Below, one piece after another: positions 33,048 through 40,448 of a DNA stretch of 40,448 nucleotides. The position numbers and the translations under genes were made by a program. Where the stretch lies: the NCBI GenBank assembly GCA_947258875.1, contig CAMYKB010000034.1:1-40448 (forward strand). Direction: 5' to 3'. The notes beneath the pieces are model-generated. The model saw only the letters and a list, made by a program, of their open reading frames with translations. It did not search any database and was not told where the DNA came from. The first letter of the stretch is position 1; the number at the start of each line of letters is the position of its first letter. This DNA is from an uncultured Gammaproteobacteria bacterium (lineage in GTDB: Bacteria > Pseudomonadota > Gammaproteobacteria > CAMYKB01).

Positions 33048-36000
33048 TCAGGCCTGCCCCTGTTCTTGCCCCACTTCCACAAACCCCAGGTCCTCCAAAA
33101 TTGTGTAGGACGCAGGCAGTACCAGCAACGTCAGGAAGGTGGAAGCGATCATGCCGAACACCACACTGGCGACTAATGGTACGAGCACCTGGGCCTGCAG
33201 ACTGGTTTCCGATAACAACGGGAACATGCCAGCGACGGTGGTAACAGACGTGAGAAAAATGGCGCGAAAACGATCGCGCACGGCCTGACCGGCGGCATCG
33301 TGTAACGTCATTCCCTCAAGGCTGCGGTATTTAACATACTCGACCAGCAGTATTGAATCGTTCACCACAATGCCGGCCAGCGAAACAAAACCGATCATAC
33401 TGGGCAGGGTAAGATCAAGCCCCATGAGCAGGTGACCCCAGATCACGCCGATAAGTGCCAGCGGAATGTTAATGAGCACCACCAGGGGTTCACGGTAATT
33501 GCCAAATTGCAGGCTCAGCAGTAGATACACGCCGGCAATACCCAGAAGAAAACCACTCATAACCGATCTGTTGGTTTCCCGTGAATTCGCCACCTCACCT
33601 TCGAGGCTGATCGTGAGTCCGGGATAGCTCTGCTTTAATGTTGGCAGAAACCTTTTTTTGGTATCACTGATCACTTCGTTAGTGTTGGCAAGCTGCGAAT
33701 CAATATCGCCAGAGATGGTCACGGTACGCTGATGGTTAATACGCATGATACGCGCATATTCACGCGTTTCACTTAGTCGGGCAACGGCCGCCAGAGGGAT
33801 CGCTTCACCTTGTTTGGAAAACACGGTGAGACTTTCGAAGTCCGTTAACGCCTGTGCAGGGTCACTGTCCAGCTTAACATTGACTTCATAGGCTTCCCGG
33901 CCTTGATAGACATCTGCGACCTTCATGCCCTGATATGCGGCACGCAGTTGTATTGCGATTTGTTGGGCATCGAGCCCGGATGCCAGAGCGCCGGGATACA
34001 GGTTGACGCTGAACTGGGGTTTACCGGGGCGCAAATCATCCATGACGTTGGATACGCCGGGATAACCACTTAACCAGTTCTGCAATTCCCATGAGGCCCG
34101 CGACAACACATCAAGATCATCGCCTTGCAGGCGAATCGAGATAGCCTGCCCCGCCGGGCCGAAGGCCGGTTCCTTGAACTGGAGTGAAATTGCATCCGGA
34201 ATGTTCGGGGTAGAGGCCATCCATAACCGTCGCAACTCATTGAGGGAGGTGTTGCGTAGCTCTGCATCCAACAAATCGAGGCTGATGGTCGCGAGGTGCG
34301 CGCCCTCCTCACCGGCATCCGCATTGGTGCTATAAGATACCTGGACATTCTTCACCAGCTCGGCTTCGTCTTCTGCGGGAAGTTGTTCGCGGGCCAGTTG
34401 CAGACTAGCCAGTAATTCTTCGACTACAGCTTCGGTGCGCGCGAAGGGGGTACCCTGCGGCATCAGGATGCGGGCATCAAGGATATTGCCTTCCAGATCA
34501 GGAAAAGATTTGAATTTGATAAAACCAGCCGGGATCAAACTGATAGTGATGATAAACAGTGCGACAACTGAACCCAACATCAGGTAGCGGTAACGGATAG
34601 CCATGTCACCCAGCGCGCCAACGCGTTGACGCAGGTGATCAAACCCGGTTTCTAAGCGCTCACGCCACTCGGGCCTTTTCTGCTCATGATGGCGTTCAAG
34701 GGAGTGTTCCAAATGATGCGGCAGAATCAGGAAGGCTTCAATTAAACTGATGGTCAGCACTGACAACAGAACCACCGGCAACACGCCCATGATCTGCCCC
34801 ATGTCGCCCTTAAGGAACAACAGGCTACCAAACAAAATTGCTGAAGTAGTAAAAGAGGAGAACACTCCGCGTGCAACCCGTTTGATGCCGCCCACCGCAG
34901 CCTGCAGCGGACTTTTACCATTTCGATATTCGGTCTCGATACTTTCGGAGATGACGATAGCATCATCCATGAGGATACCGATAGCCATCAGCAGTGCGAC
35001 CATGGAAATCATGTTGATGCTGACACCAAGCACACTCATCACCACCAACCCGCCGATAAAAGAAATGGGCAAGCCTAACGCCACCCAAAAGGTGTAACGC
35101 CAGTTAAAAAACAGGAACAGCGCCAGGGTCGCAAGGATCAGACCCTGCCAGCCATTTTTCAGCAACAGACTCAAACGATCCTGCACGATAGAGGCGGTGT
35201 CCTGAGTAATCACCAGACGCGTACTATCCGGCAAACGCGCGTTTTCCTCATCAACGAATTTCTTCACCGCATTAAATATGGTAAGTGTGTCGTCACTTTT
35301 GTTTTTACTGATTTGCAACATGGCGGCCGGGCGGCCGTTCAAATCAGTACGTTTTTCTTCATCAGAAAAATCATCGACGACCCTGGCTAGATCTCCCAGG
35401 CGCAGCTGGCCACCCCTGACGTTATCAAGAATAATTAAATCCGCCAGCTCATCGACGCTGCGACGTTCATTCTCGAAACGAATCTGGTACGACCGCTCAT
35501 CGGCATCCAGCGTACCCGCCGGCATGTCGATGGATTGTGCTTTAATAAGGTTGGCTATATCCTCGATACTTAATTGATACTGGCGCAACATCTCCGCATC
35601 GACCAACACACTGAGTTCGTGTGTCGAAAAACCAGTCACTGTTACAATGGGCACATCCGACAACACCAATAAACGGTTACGGTAATATTCCGCGAGCCCT
35701 TTGAGTTCAGGCTGGGTGAGATCTGCATTGATCGCGACACTCACTACGGGCTCGGTACGGCCGAGCTCTTCCACTACCGGTTCCTCGGAATTGTCCGGAA
35801 AGTCAGTAATGCCATCGACGGCGGAATTGACATCATCTATAAACTTCTGAATATCTCCCTCTTCCTGCATATCCAGGGTCAGCGTACCGAGATTGTCACG
35901 AGCCTCGCAGCGCTGTTCTTCCAGAAAACTAATACCATCGGTAGCGTCTTCAAGACGGTTACAAATGCCTTCTTCAACGTCACCGGGACTGGCACCCAGA

Positions 36001-36146
36001 TACGGGACGCTGACGCGCACCTGGTTAGTTTTAATTTCCGGGAATGTCTCCTTATTGAGTGTCGGCAGCGCCGTCATTCCTAACAGCAGAATGATGAACA
36101 TTAATATGTTGGCCGCAGTGGGATGCTTGGCGAAATAGCCAATCAT
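33048..36146 (-). CDS. RND efflux transporter permease
   Basis: The 1032-aa product has the AcrB/MexB layout: TM1 in MIGYFAKHPTAANILMFIILL, two large periplasmic loops, and TM clusters at about 330-530 and 850-1010. The proton-relay motif in TM4 is GILMDDAIVISESI, equivalent to the paired Asp of AcrB. The loop-2 element SRETNRSVMSGFLLGIAGVYLLLSLQF and VSLAGIVVNDSILLVEY are typical of the HAE group. It should pump organic substrates from the inner leaflet or periplasm with a fusion protein and an outer-membrane channel. The gene begins 2 nt after the fusion-protein gene ends. No TolC-type channel gene is in the window. Confidence 0.92.
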   Translation of the reverse strand: MIGYFAKHPTAANILMFIILLLGMTALPTLNKETFPEIKTNQVRVSVPYLGASPGDVEEGICNRLEDATDGISFLEEQRCEARDNLGTLTLDMQEEGDIQKFIDDVNSAVDGITDFPDNSEEPVVEELGRTEPVVSVAINADLTQPELKGLAEYYRNRLLVLSDVPIVTVTGFSTHELSVLVDAEMLRQYQLSIEDIANLIKAQSIDMPAGTLDADERSYQIRFENERRSVDELADLIILDNVRGGQLRLGDLARVVDDFSDEEKRTDLNGRPAAMLQISKNKSDDTLTIFNAVKKFVDEENARLPDSTRLVITQDTASIVQDRLSLLLKNGWQGLILATLALFLFFNWRYTFWVALGLPISFIGGLVVMSVLGVSINMISMVALLMAIGILMDDAIVISESIETEYRNGKSPLQAAVGGIKRVARGVFSSFTTSAILFGSLLFLKGDMGQIMGVLPVVLLSVLTISLIEAFLILPHHLEHSLERHHEQKRPEWRERLETGFDHLRQRVGALGDMAIRYRYLMLGSVVALFIITISLIPAGFIKFKSFPDLEGNILDARILMPQGTPFARTEAVVEELLASLQLAREQLPAEDEAELVKNVQVSYSTNADAGEEGAHLATISLDLLDAELRNTSLNELRRLWMASTPNIPDAISLQFKEPAFGPAGQAISIRLQGDDLDVLSRASWELQNWLSGYPGVSNVMDDLRPGKPQFSVNLYPGALASGLDAQQIAIQLRAAYQGMKVADVYQGREAYEVNVKLDSDPAQALTDFESLTVFSKQGEAIPLAAVARLSETREYARIMRINHQRTVTISGDIDSQLANTNEVISDTKKRFLPTLKQSYPGLTISLEGEVANSRETNRSVMSGFLLGIAGVYLLLSLQFGNYREPLVVLINIPLALIGVIWGHLLMGLDLTLPSMIGFVSLAGIVVNDSILLVEYVKYRSLEGMTLHDAAGQAVRDRFRAIFLTSVTTVAGMFPLLSETSLQAQVLVPLVASVVFGMIASTFLTLLVLPASYTILEDLGFVEVGQEQGQA

Positions 36147-36148
36147 AT

Positions 36149-37516
36149 TTATGCCGCTCCACGCGCACGTTGTTGTAAGGATTTCTCGTAATCGCTGGCA
36201 TGTAGCGGCAGTAGCGGCATGCCCTCTATAACGGGCACCAGATCATTAATAATAAGTCGATCACCTTCTTGCAGCCCGGCGCCTACGACAACCAGGTCAT
36301 CCTGATACTGTTGTATTTCGATGACCTTGATTTCCAGGCGATCCTCATCATTGACAATATACACACGCCCATGATGAACGGCCTTGCGCGGAATGATGAT
36401 CGCATCACGCGGCGGCGCATAGAGTTCTACCGCAGTAAACATGCCTTTCAACAATGGCGGACGCTTGCCGGGAATAACCTTCTCATAAGGCCGGTCAACT
36501 CCCACTACAACACCCAGGGTACGTCGCGTGGGGTCAATCGATTCGCTGAAGCGTAACACCTCAGCCTCCCAGCCGGCGTCAGGCATGTCACCAACCAATT
36601 TGACGCGCGCGCTCAGATTCAACCGGGCAAGAATTTCATGGGTATTACCCATGGCCAGCCCATCCAGAGAGCGTCCCGCCATATGACCTACCAGGGCGCG
36701 CATGTGCACAATGGGTAATTGGGCGTTGATCTCGACACCATTAATATCAAGGGCTTCAAACAAGATGCTACCCACATTCACAAACTGGCCCTTTTCAACC
36801 GACACCTCACCTATGCGCGCACTGAACGGCAGAGTAATTTCGGTGCGTCCCAGAGTCGTCTCCTCGCCCTTGACCTGCTCTTCGGCACGCGTGATCTGTG
36901 CCTGCACCGAAGCCTTGCGGCTGGCATAGGTGTTGAGTTGGCCCTGGAGTTCTTCAACTTGCTGCCTGAGTGAGATGACCTTTTGCTCTTCGGCGTCGAG
37001 CGTTGAGCGGGCGATCAACTGACGCTCGTAGATACTGCGAATGCGCGCCAATTCCTTTTCGCCAACCCGCAGATTTTCCTGCGCCAACGCAAGGGAGCGG
37101 CTAGTGGTTTTTTGCTCCTGTTGCAGTTGCTTCAGTGAGGATTGGTTGGCGCTGAGGTCCGCCTGGGTCTGCTTGAGTGAGACCTCATAATCCTCCCGAT
37201 CAATACGTAACACTACGGTACCGGCCTCGACACTGCTGCCTTGTTTGAGGTCCGGATGGAGGTAGCTGATCTTGCCGCTGACTTCGGCCAGGGTCCTCAA
37301 CGTCACTGTCGGTTCCACATTACCGTAGGCAACAACACCAGCCCTGAAGGGGATCTTCTTTATTGTGATGATATCGACGCTTTTGCTTGGCATTTCCGCG
37401 CCGGCGTGTTCCAGCGGTGCGCGGCTTTTTAGCATCACCAGCGCGACTAGAACGCCGAGGCCGACAACAGCTATCAATGCTAAAGGGGTTTGCAGAATCT
37501 TCTTCATGACCACCAC
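36149..37516 (-). CDS. RND membrane-fusion (periplasmic adaptor) protein
   Basis: The 455-aa adaptor has an N-terminal membrane anchor (about 8-30), a lipoyl half (TLRTLAEVSGKISYLHPDLKQGSSVEAGTVVLRIDREDYEVSL), a long coiled coil (about 125-215) and the second half (TEITLPFSARIGEVSVEKGQFVNVGS), then a beta-barrel and proximal domain. It joins the RND permease to an outer-membrane channel. Three start options exist: GTG 37516 and 37513, behind GGGAGAA at a good distance, and ATG 37507. I keep 37516. It is the first gene of the operon; the 167-nt region to the divergent dsbB-like gene holds both promoters. Confidence 0.9.
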   Translation of the reverse strand: MVVMKKILQTPLALIAVVGLGVLVALVMLKSRAPLEHAGAEMPSKSVDIITIKKIPFRAGVVAYGNVEPTVTLRTLAEVSGKISYLHPDLKQGSSVEAGTVVLRIDREDYEVSLKQTQADLSANQSSLKQLQQEQKTTSRSLALAQENLRVGEKELARIRSIYERQLIARSTLDAEEQKVISLRQQVEELQGQLNTYASRKASVQAQITRAEEQVKGEETTLGRTEITLPFSARIGEVSVEKGQFVNVGSILFEALDINGVEINAQLPIVHMRALVGHMAGRSLDGLAMGNTHEILARLNLSARVKLVGDMPDAGWEAEVLRFSESIDPTRRTLGVVVGVDRPYEKVIPGKRPPLLKGMFTAVELYAPPRDAIIIPRKAVHHGRVYIVNDEDRLEIKVIEIQQYQDDLVVVGAGLQEGDRLIINDLVPVIEGMPLLPLHASDYEKSLQQRARGAA

Positions 37517-37683
37517 CGCTATTCTCCCTATCTAACTGACTGGCGTATATCACCATTCTAGGCAACTAAAGGCAAGCTGTGAGATAAACAGTAAAAATCA
37601 ATAGGACCTGACGCGCAGCTGTCCACTATAATGGTGTTCATTTACGGATGCATCGCCGCTGATTTCTACAAGAGGGACACTGG

Positions 37684-38199
37684 ATGCTGAAAAAACTGGC
37701 AACGATTGGCAGCAGCGCATGGTATTGGCTTGCCATTGTGATACTAGGATTGTCCATGCTGGCAATCGCATTATTTTACCAATATGTACTGGATTACGGT
37801 CCCTGCGTCATATGCATACACGTACGCATCTGGACTATGGGTTTTATTGTGATTGCGCTAGCCGCATTATTTGTGCGCAGGTCATGGATGCTCTGTGCTA
37901 TCACACATGCACTTACCGCCATGATAGCCGGCGCCTTACTGGAGCGCTCGTGGCTATTACTAGGCACCGAGCGCGGTACTATCGTAGGTGACTGCAGCAT
38001 GGCGTCGGGTTTACCCGCCTGGTTCGCCGTGGATAAATGGTTCCCCAAACTGTTCGAGATCTGGGAGGCCTGTGGTTATACACCCGAACTGCTGTTCGGC
38101 ATCACCATGGCCGAAGGGCTGGTTGTATTTTCCATTACGCTCCTGCTGGTCAGCATCATATTAATGGCCGCCGCACTGTTAGGTAGAAAAGCAACTTGA
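37684..38199 (+). CDS. dsbB: Disulfide-bond formation protein DsbB family
   Basis: The 171-aa protein has four membrane helices (about 12-30, 46-64, 70-88, 140-165). The cysteines match DsbB numbering exactly: CVIC at 41-44, and Cys104 and Cys130 in the second periplasmic loop (GDCSMASGL...EIWEACGY). It should pass electrons from DsbA to quinone. Arg48, near the quinone site, is also in place (CIHVRIW). No dsbA is in the window. GAGGGACACTGG precedes the ATG. Confidence 0.88.
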   Translation: MLKKLATIGSSAWYWLAIVILGLSMLAIALFYQYVLDYGPCVICIHVRIWTMGFIVIALAALFVRRSWMLCAITHALTAMIAGALLERSWLLLGTERGTIVGDCSMASGLPAWFAVDKWFPKLFEIWEACGYTPELLFGITMAEGLVVFSITLLLVSIILMAAALLGRKAT

Positions 38200-38407
38200 C
38201 GAAACCGCAAACACCGACCACCCCAGAGCGATACGCACCGAAAGACGAAACACCGCACTCTTGTTGATTAGCATCAACGCAGTCAACCGCCGCACTCGTT
38301 ATCCTGCCAATATTTATCACACTGCTGTTAAGGAGGTATTGGTCTGTGTCTCGCAGAGAGCCTCCAGCATCGAAAAATGACGAGACAACAAACAACCAGA
38401 GGAATTA

Positions 38408-38827
38408 ATGATGAATGCAAAAATGCAATTCAAATTCCTGACGGTGATTCTGACTATTGTCCTGACACAGGGATTGGCCGCGTGCGCATATCGTGGCGGC
38501 CCACCCATTTATACGGCAGCCCACCATCACCACCCCTATCATTATTACTACTATCCAAGCACCCGTGTCTATTTCCATCTCTCTACAGGCAATTATTGGC
38601 ATCGTTCTGACGGGCACTGGAGACGCGCCAGGGTGTTACCACCACACATATACCTGGACCGCAGGGATCGCGTTCGCGTTTGGGAAGATATAGATAAGCC
38701 TCATCTCAGGCACGAACGTCATGCGAGACAATACAAACCACGCCAGAACTACAATCCCGACAGAGACCGCGATCACAGAGAGCGGTCACACAACACTCGC
38801 CGGCACGAGGAGTATCGGCGAAAATAA
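38408..38827 (+). CDS. His/Arg-rich lipoprotein, hypothetical
   Basis: The 139-aa product has a lipoprotein signal with lipobox LAAC (about 23-26). Next comes a run of aromatics and histidines (HHHHPYHYYYYPSTRVYFHLSTG at 39-61 with neighbouring residues), then a small repeat-like segment GNYWHRSDGHWRRARVLPPHIYLDRRDRVRVWEDIDKP, and an Arg/His/Asp-rich tail (RDRDHRERSHNTRRHEEYRRK). The middle part resembles small envelope proteins with YYP...VYF...W motifs seen in proteobacteria. The His cluster could bind metal (inference). AGAGGAATTA precedes the ATG. No partner is evident. Confidence 0.75.
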   Translation: MMNAKMQFKFLTVILTIVLTQGLAACAYRGGPPIYTAAHHHHPYHYYYYPSTRVYFHLSTGNYWHRSDGHWRRARVLPPHIYLDRRDRVRVWEDIDKPHLRHERHARQYKPRQNYNPDRDRDHRERSHNTRRHEEYRRK

Positions 38828-38938
38828 CGCCGCCATACAAACAAGCGTCGGAATTAGCGGCGCTCACATTACATGTAATTATCAAAACCCGGCCTTACAG
38901 ACGGCATCGAAATACCAAAGTCTTCATAAAGGAGGCTC

Positions 38939-39919
38939 ATGAAAGCGATTGTATTTACGGAATACGGATCACCAGACCTTCTGCAGCTCAAAGAGGTAGC
39001 AAAACCCGCACCGAAGGACGACGAAGTACTGATAAAGGTTCACGCAGCATCTATCAATTCGTGGGACTTGGAGTTTCAAAGTGGTATGTTCGTAAACCGC
39101 CTTCTATTCGGACTTTTTAAACCGAAGCCGGAGAAACAGATACTTGGAGCTGATATAGCTGGGACGGTTGAAACGGTTGGCAAAAAAGTAACGCGCTTCC
39201 AACCTGGCGATGAGGTGTTCGGCGACCTATGGGATAGCTGGGGCGGTTTTGCTGAGTATGCATGTGCTCGCGAGACGGCCTTGGAGCTGAAACCGGCCCA
39301 TTCGACTTTTGAGGAGGCTGCCGCCGTGCCCCAAGCAGGCGTTTTGGCCCTCCAAGGGCTTCGCAAGACCGGACAGATCCAGCCAGGACAGAGGGTTTTG
39401 ATTAATGGCGCTGGCGGTGGTGTTGGTACATTTGCAGTGCAGTTAGCCAAGCTCATCGGGACTGAAGTAACGGGCGTAGACAGCACCCAAAAGCTGGAGG
39501 TCATTCGCTCGATTGGTGCTGACCATGTTATCGATTACACGCAAGAGGATTTCACCCAGAACGGACAGCGATACGACCTGATTCTTGATGTTCATGGGTT
39601 TCGGTCGATGTTTGATTACAGACATGCATTAAGCCCTAACGGGACTTATGCCATGGTCGGTGGCGCTGTTCCCAGGATCTTTCAAGCGCTCTTTCTGGGA
39701 TTGTGGGGTTCAATAACCCGGAGCCAGAAGTTTCGTTTGGTGGCGGAGGGACCAAATAAAGGGTTGGCAGATCTGAAAGAGCTCATCGAAGCCGGCAAGG
39801 TCGTTCCAATTATCGACACAGTTTACAAGTTGAGCGAGGCACCTGAAGCGTTCCGTCACTTCGGAGCAGGTCGCCACAAAGGAAAGGTCGTAATTTGTAT
39901 TAGCTCAGACTTTAGCTAA
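38939..39919 (+). CDS. MDR-family NADPH:quinone oxidoreductase-like enzyme
   Basis: The 326-aa product has the medium-chain dehydrogenase layout: an N-terminal catalytic GroES-like domain (VLIKVHAASINSWDLEFQSGMF), GADIAGTVETVGKKVTRFQPGDEVFG and a nucleotide domain with NGAGGGVGTFAVQLAKL (about 148-164). No zinc-ligand Cys/His set is visible, so it is of the quinone-oxidoreductase or reductase type. The start has a full GGAGG ribosome site. The nearby attC-like element is on the other strand, so this gene looks to be the chromosomal flank and not a cassette. Confidence 0.88.
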   Translation: MKAIVFTEYGSPDLLQLKEVAKPAPKDDEVLIKVHAASINSWDLEFQSGMFVNRLLFGLFKPKPEKQILGADIAGTVETVGKKVTRFQPGDEVFGDLWDSWGGFAEYACARETALELKPAHSTFEEAAAVPQAGVLALQGLRKTGQIQPGQRVLINGAGGGVGTFAVQLAKLIGTEVTGVDSTQKLEVIRSIGADHVIDYTQEDFTQNGQRYDLILDVHGFRSMFDYRHALSPNGTYAMVGGAVPRIFQALFLGLWGSITRSQKFRLVAEGPNKGLADLKELIEAGKVVPIIDTVYKLSEAPEAFRHFGAGRHKGKVVICISSDFS

Positions 39920-40017
39920 CAGGCAGTGTCAGAGTTGGTCGAACTTAGTTTGTAAAGCAGCCGTTCATAGCCACTCCAGATCTACCTCGCGGATGACAGA
40001 GACCGGCCACAAGGAGG
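39920..40017. other. Short gap between MDR gene and attC-like site
   Basis: About 100 nt with no gene or clear element. On the minus strand, GTTAGC follows the end of the MDR gene, but it is too far from consensus to call a second attC. Confidence 0.3.
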
Positions 40018-40073
40018 CATTAACGTATAAATAAGCCGCGCGGTTTTTGCGTCGGCTTGATTGTTTGTTAGAT
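40018..40073 (-). other. attC-like integron recombination site
   Basis: On the minus strand the 56-nt element reads: R'' box ATCTAAC (consensus RYYYAAC), 8-nt spacer, L'' AAGCCG-A-CGC, 7-nt loop, L' GCGCGGCTT, 8-nt spacer, R' GTTAATG (consensus GTTRRRY; core GTT kept, outer bases off). The two L boxes pair over 9 bp with a single unpaired A, the extrahelical base typical of attC. The length and the sequence of the stem are close to the aadA attC sites. The TAA stop of the gene upstream lies inside the R'' box, the usual cassette arrangement. Confidence 0.75.
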
Positions 40074-40448
40074 CGTTCCATTGTCTCGCAATGCTCTCAA
40101 TTCTTTGGTCAAGGCATCTTCAAGATCCCTAATCTTCTTATAGGGCAGGCATCTTTGGCCTCTTGTATCGAATTTAAGATGGTTCGTATCTTTAACTAGA
40201 AGGACTGTCGGAACTTCACATCCCCAAGCATATCCCACCTCAAGATAGACATTAGGATTGGCTTCCGTAAGATCAGCGATGACTAATGTCGCCGTTCTGA
40301 CTCGTTCGCGAACCCAGTCCATAACATCACCCGTAAAAGATGAAAGATCAGCCCTTTCGCAAAGGAAGCCAGCACTGCGAACCGCACCTTGAATACCGTA
40401 GTGGTAAACGTCATCCATCTCATCCTTGAAAGGCATGGCCACGAATAC
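40068..40448 (-). CDS. TIR / nucleoside-2-deoxyribosyltransferase-fold protein, 5' end outside window
   Basis: The visible 127 codons (last residues ...RDNGTI) begin at VFVAMPFKDEMDD, a usual family start, and the frame runs past the window edge, so a few residues or more may be missing. The conserved VIADLTEANPNVYLEVGYAWG contains the Glu that is catalytic in both nucleoside deoxyribosyltransferases and TIR NADases, and the early MPF motif is typical. The protein may act on NAD or nucleotides, as stand-alone TIR-like domains do in phage defence, which is inference. The stop codon lies in the attC-like element, so this should be an integron cassette gene. Confidence 0.75.
   Translation of the reverse strand, partial: VFVAMPFKDEMDDVYHYGIQGAVRSAGFLCERADLSSFTGDVMDWVRERVRTATLVIADLTEANPNVYLEVGYAWGCEVPTVLLVKDTNHLKFDTRGQRCLPYKKIRDLEDALTKELRALRDNGTI

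Noticed and set aside
33013-33060. GGGGCAGG/CCTGCCCC hairpin between the AhpD-like and RND genes as a terminator
   Set aside because: Only 8-bp arms about 33 nt apart, one arm lying inside the RND coding sequence, and no T-run; too weak to call.
39920-39960. Second attC site after the MDR gene
   Set aside because: AGCTAAC and GTTAGC motifs are present, but no paired L boxes or extrahelical base could be seen.
1-40448. tRNA, rRNA or CRISPR elements
   Set aside because: No cloverleaf with the usual TPsiC sequence, no rRNA-like block and no regularly spaced repeats were seen on either strand by eye.

Overview
The window reads as a chromosomal segment of a free-living gammaproteobacterium. The basis is recognisable gammaproteobacterial housekeeping genes (ybiT, rhlE, yajD, yqcC, an EF-G of the stand-alone type, dsbB-like, msrA). 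Together they do not fix a genus. Most of it is compact single-copy chromosome with short operons on both strands. No rRNA, tRNA, CRISPR array, transposase or integrase gene was seen. LAYOUT. 1-3150: palindromic repeats, then a two-gene minus-strand operon of a Tat-exported DUF1800 protein and a DUF1501 protein, bounded by a perfect 22-bp inverted repeat. 3186-5255: a minus-strand pair of an ATP-grasp ligase and an isoaspartyl peptidase/asparaginase, a possible make-and-break pair for an isopeptide. 5499-5678: a small two-helix membrane protein that lies behind a degenerate copy of the first 60 bases of the window. 5773-10444: an HI0933-type flavoprotein, the ABC-F ATPase YbiT, and rhlE with a coupled 81-aa partner. 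10806-16453, mostly plus strand: a short conserved protein, an RRM protein, a thiamine-binding-type protein, DUF4202, YajD, a class V aminotransferase, an orphan ParA and exported MsrA. 16488-19315, minus: an exported intradiol-dioxygenase-like protein and EF-G with a clear terminator. 19557-22759, plus: YqcC, a cysteine-free thioredoxin/TPR protein of the CnoX type, a class I glutamine amidotransferase and a metallophosphoesterase. 22914-28059: an envelope-stress-like module. A PspA/IM30-like protein, a membrane protein and a membrane-anchored vWA protein form a minus-strand operon, divergent from a response regulator/histidine kinase pair. The response regulator carries an in-frame internal deletion that removes the phosphoacceptor aspartate segment, while the kinase looks intact. 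Two 9-bp direct repeats with an 11-bp period, as expected for an OmpR-class operator, lie in the divergent intergenic region. 28134-30309: a rearranged patch. A 342-bp segment (3' end of a DUF502 gene plus downstream DNA) is present twice at about 97% identity, 1815 bp apart. The left copy is a pseudogene fragment and its edge cuts off the 3' end of a DUF3617 gene. 30561-32996: a GAF-GGDEF diguanylate cyclase, then a TetR-family regulator and a carboxymuconolactone decarboxylase/AhpD-like gene. Each of the latter two is preceded by a matching 6-4-6 palindrome. The tetR promoter looks near-consensus and would give an almost leaderless transcript. 33048-37516, minus: an RND permease and its membrane-fusion partner. 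37684-39919, plus: a DsbB-like protein, a His/Arg-rich lipoprotein and a quinone-oxidoreductase-like MDR enzyme. 40018-40448: on the minus strand, an attC-like recombination site overlaps the stop codon of a TIR/nucleoside-deoxyribosyltransferase-fold gene that runs off the window. This looks like the last cassette of an integron or an attC cluster and is a candidate defence gene. The most novel signals are the receiver-deleted regulator in the PspA/vWA module, the attC/TIR-like cassette, the ATP-grasp/isoaspartyl peptidase pair and the 342-bp duplication.
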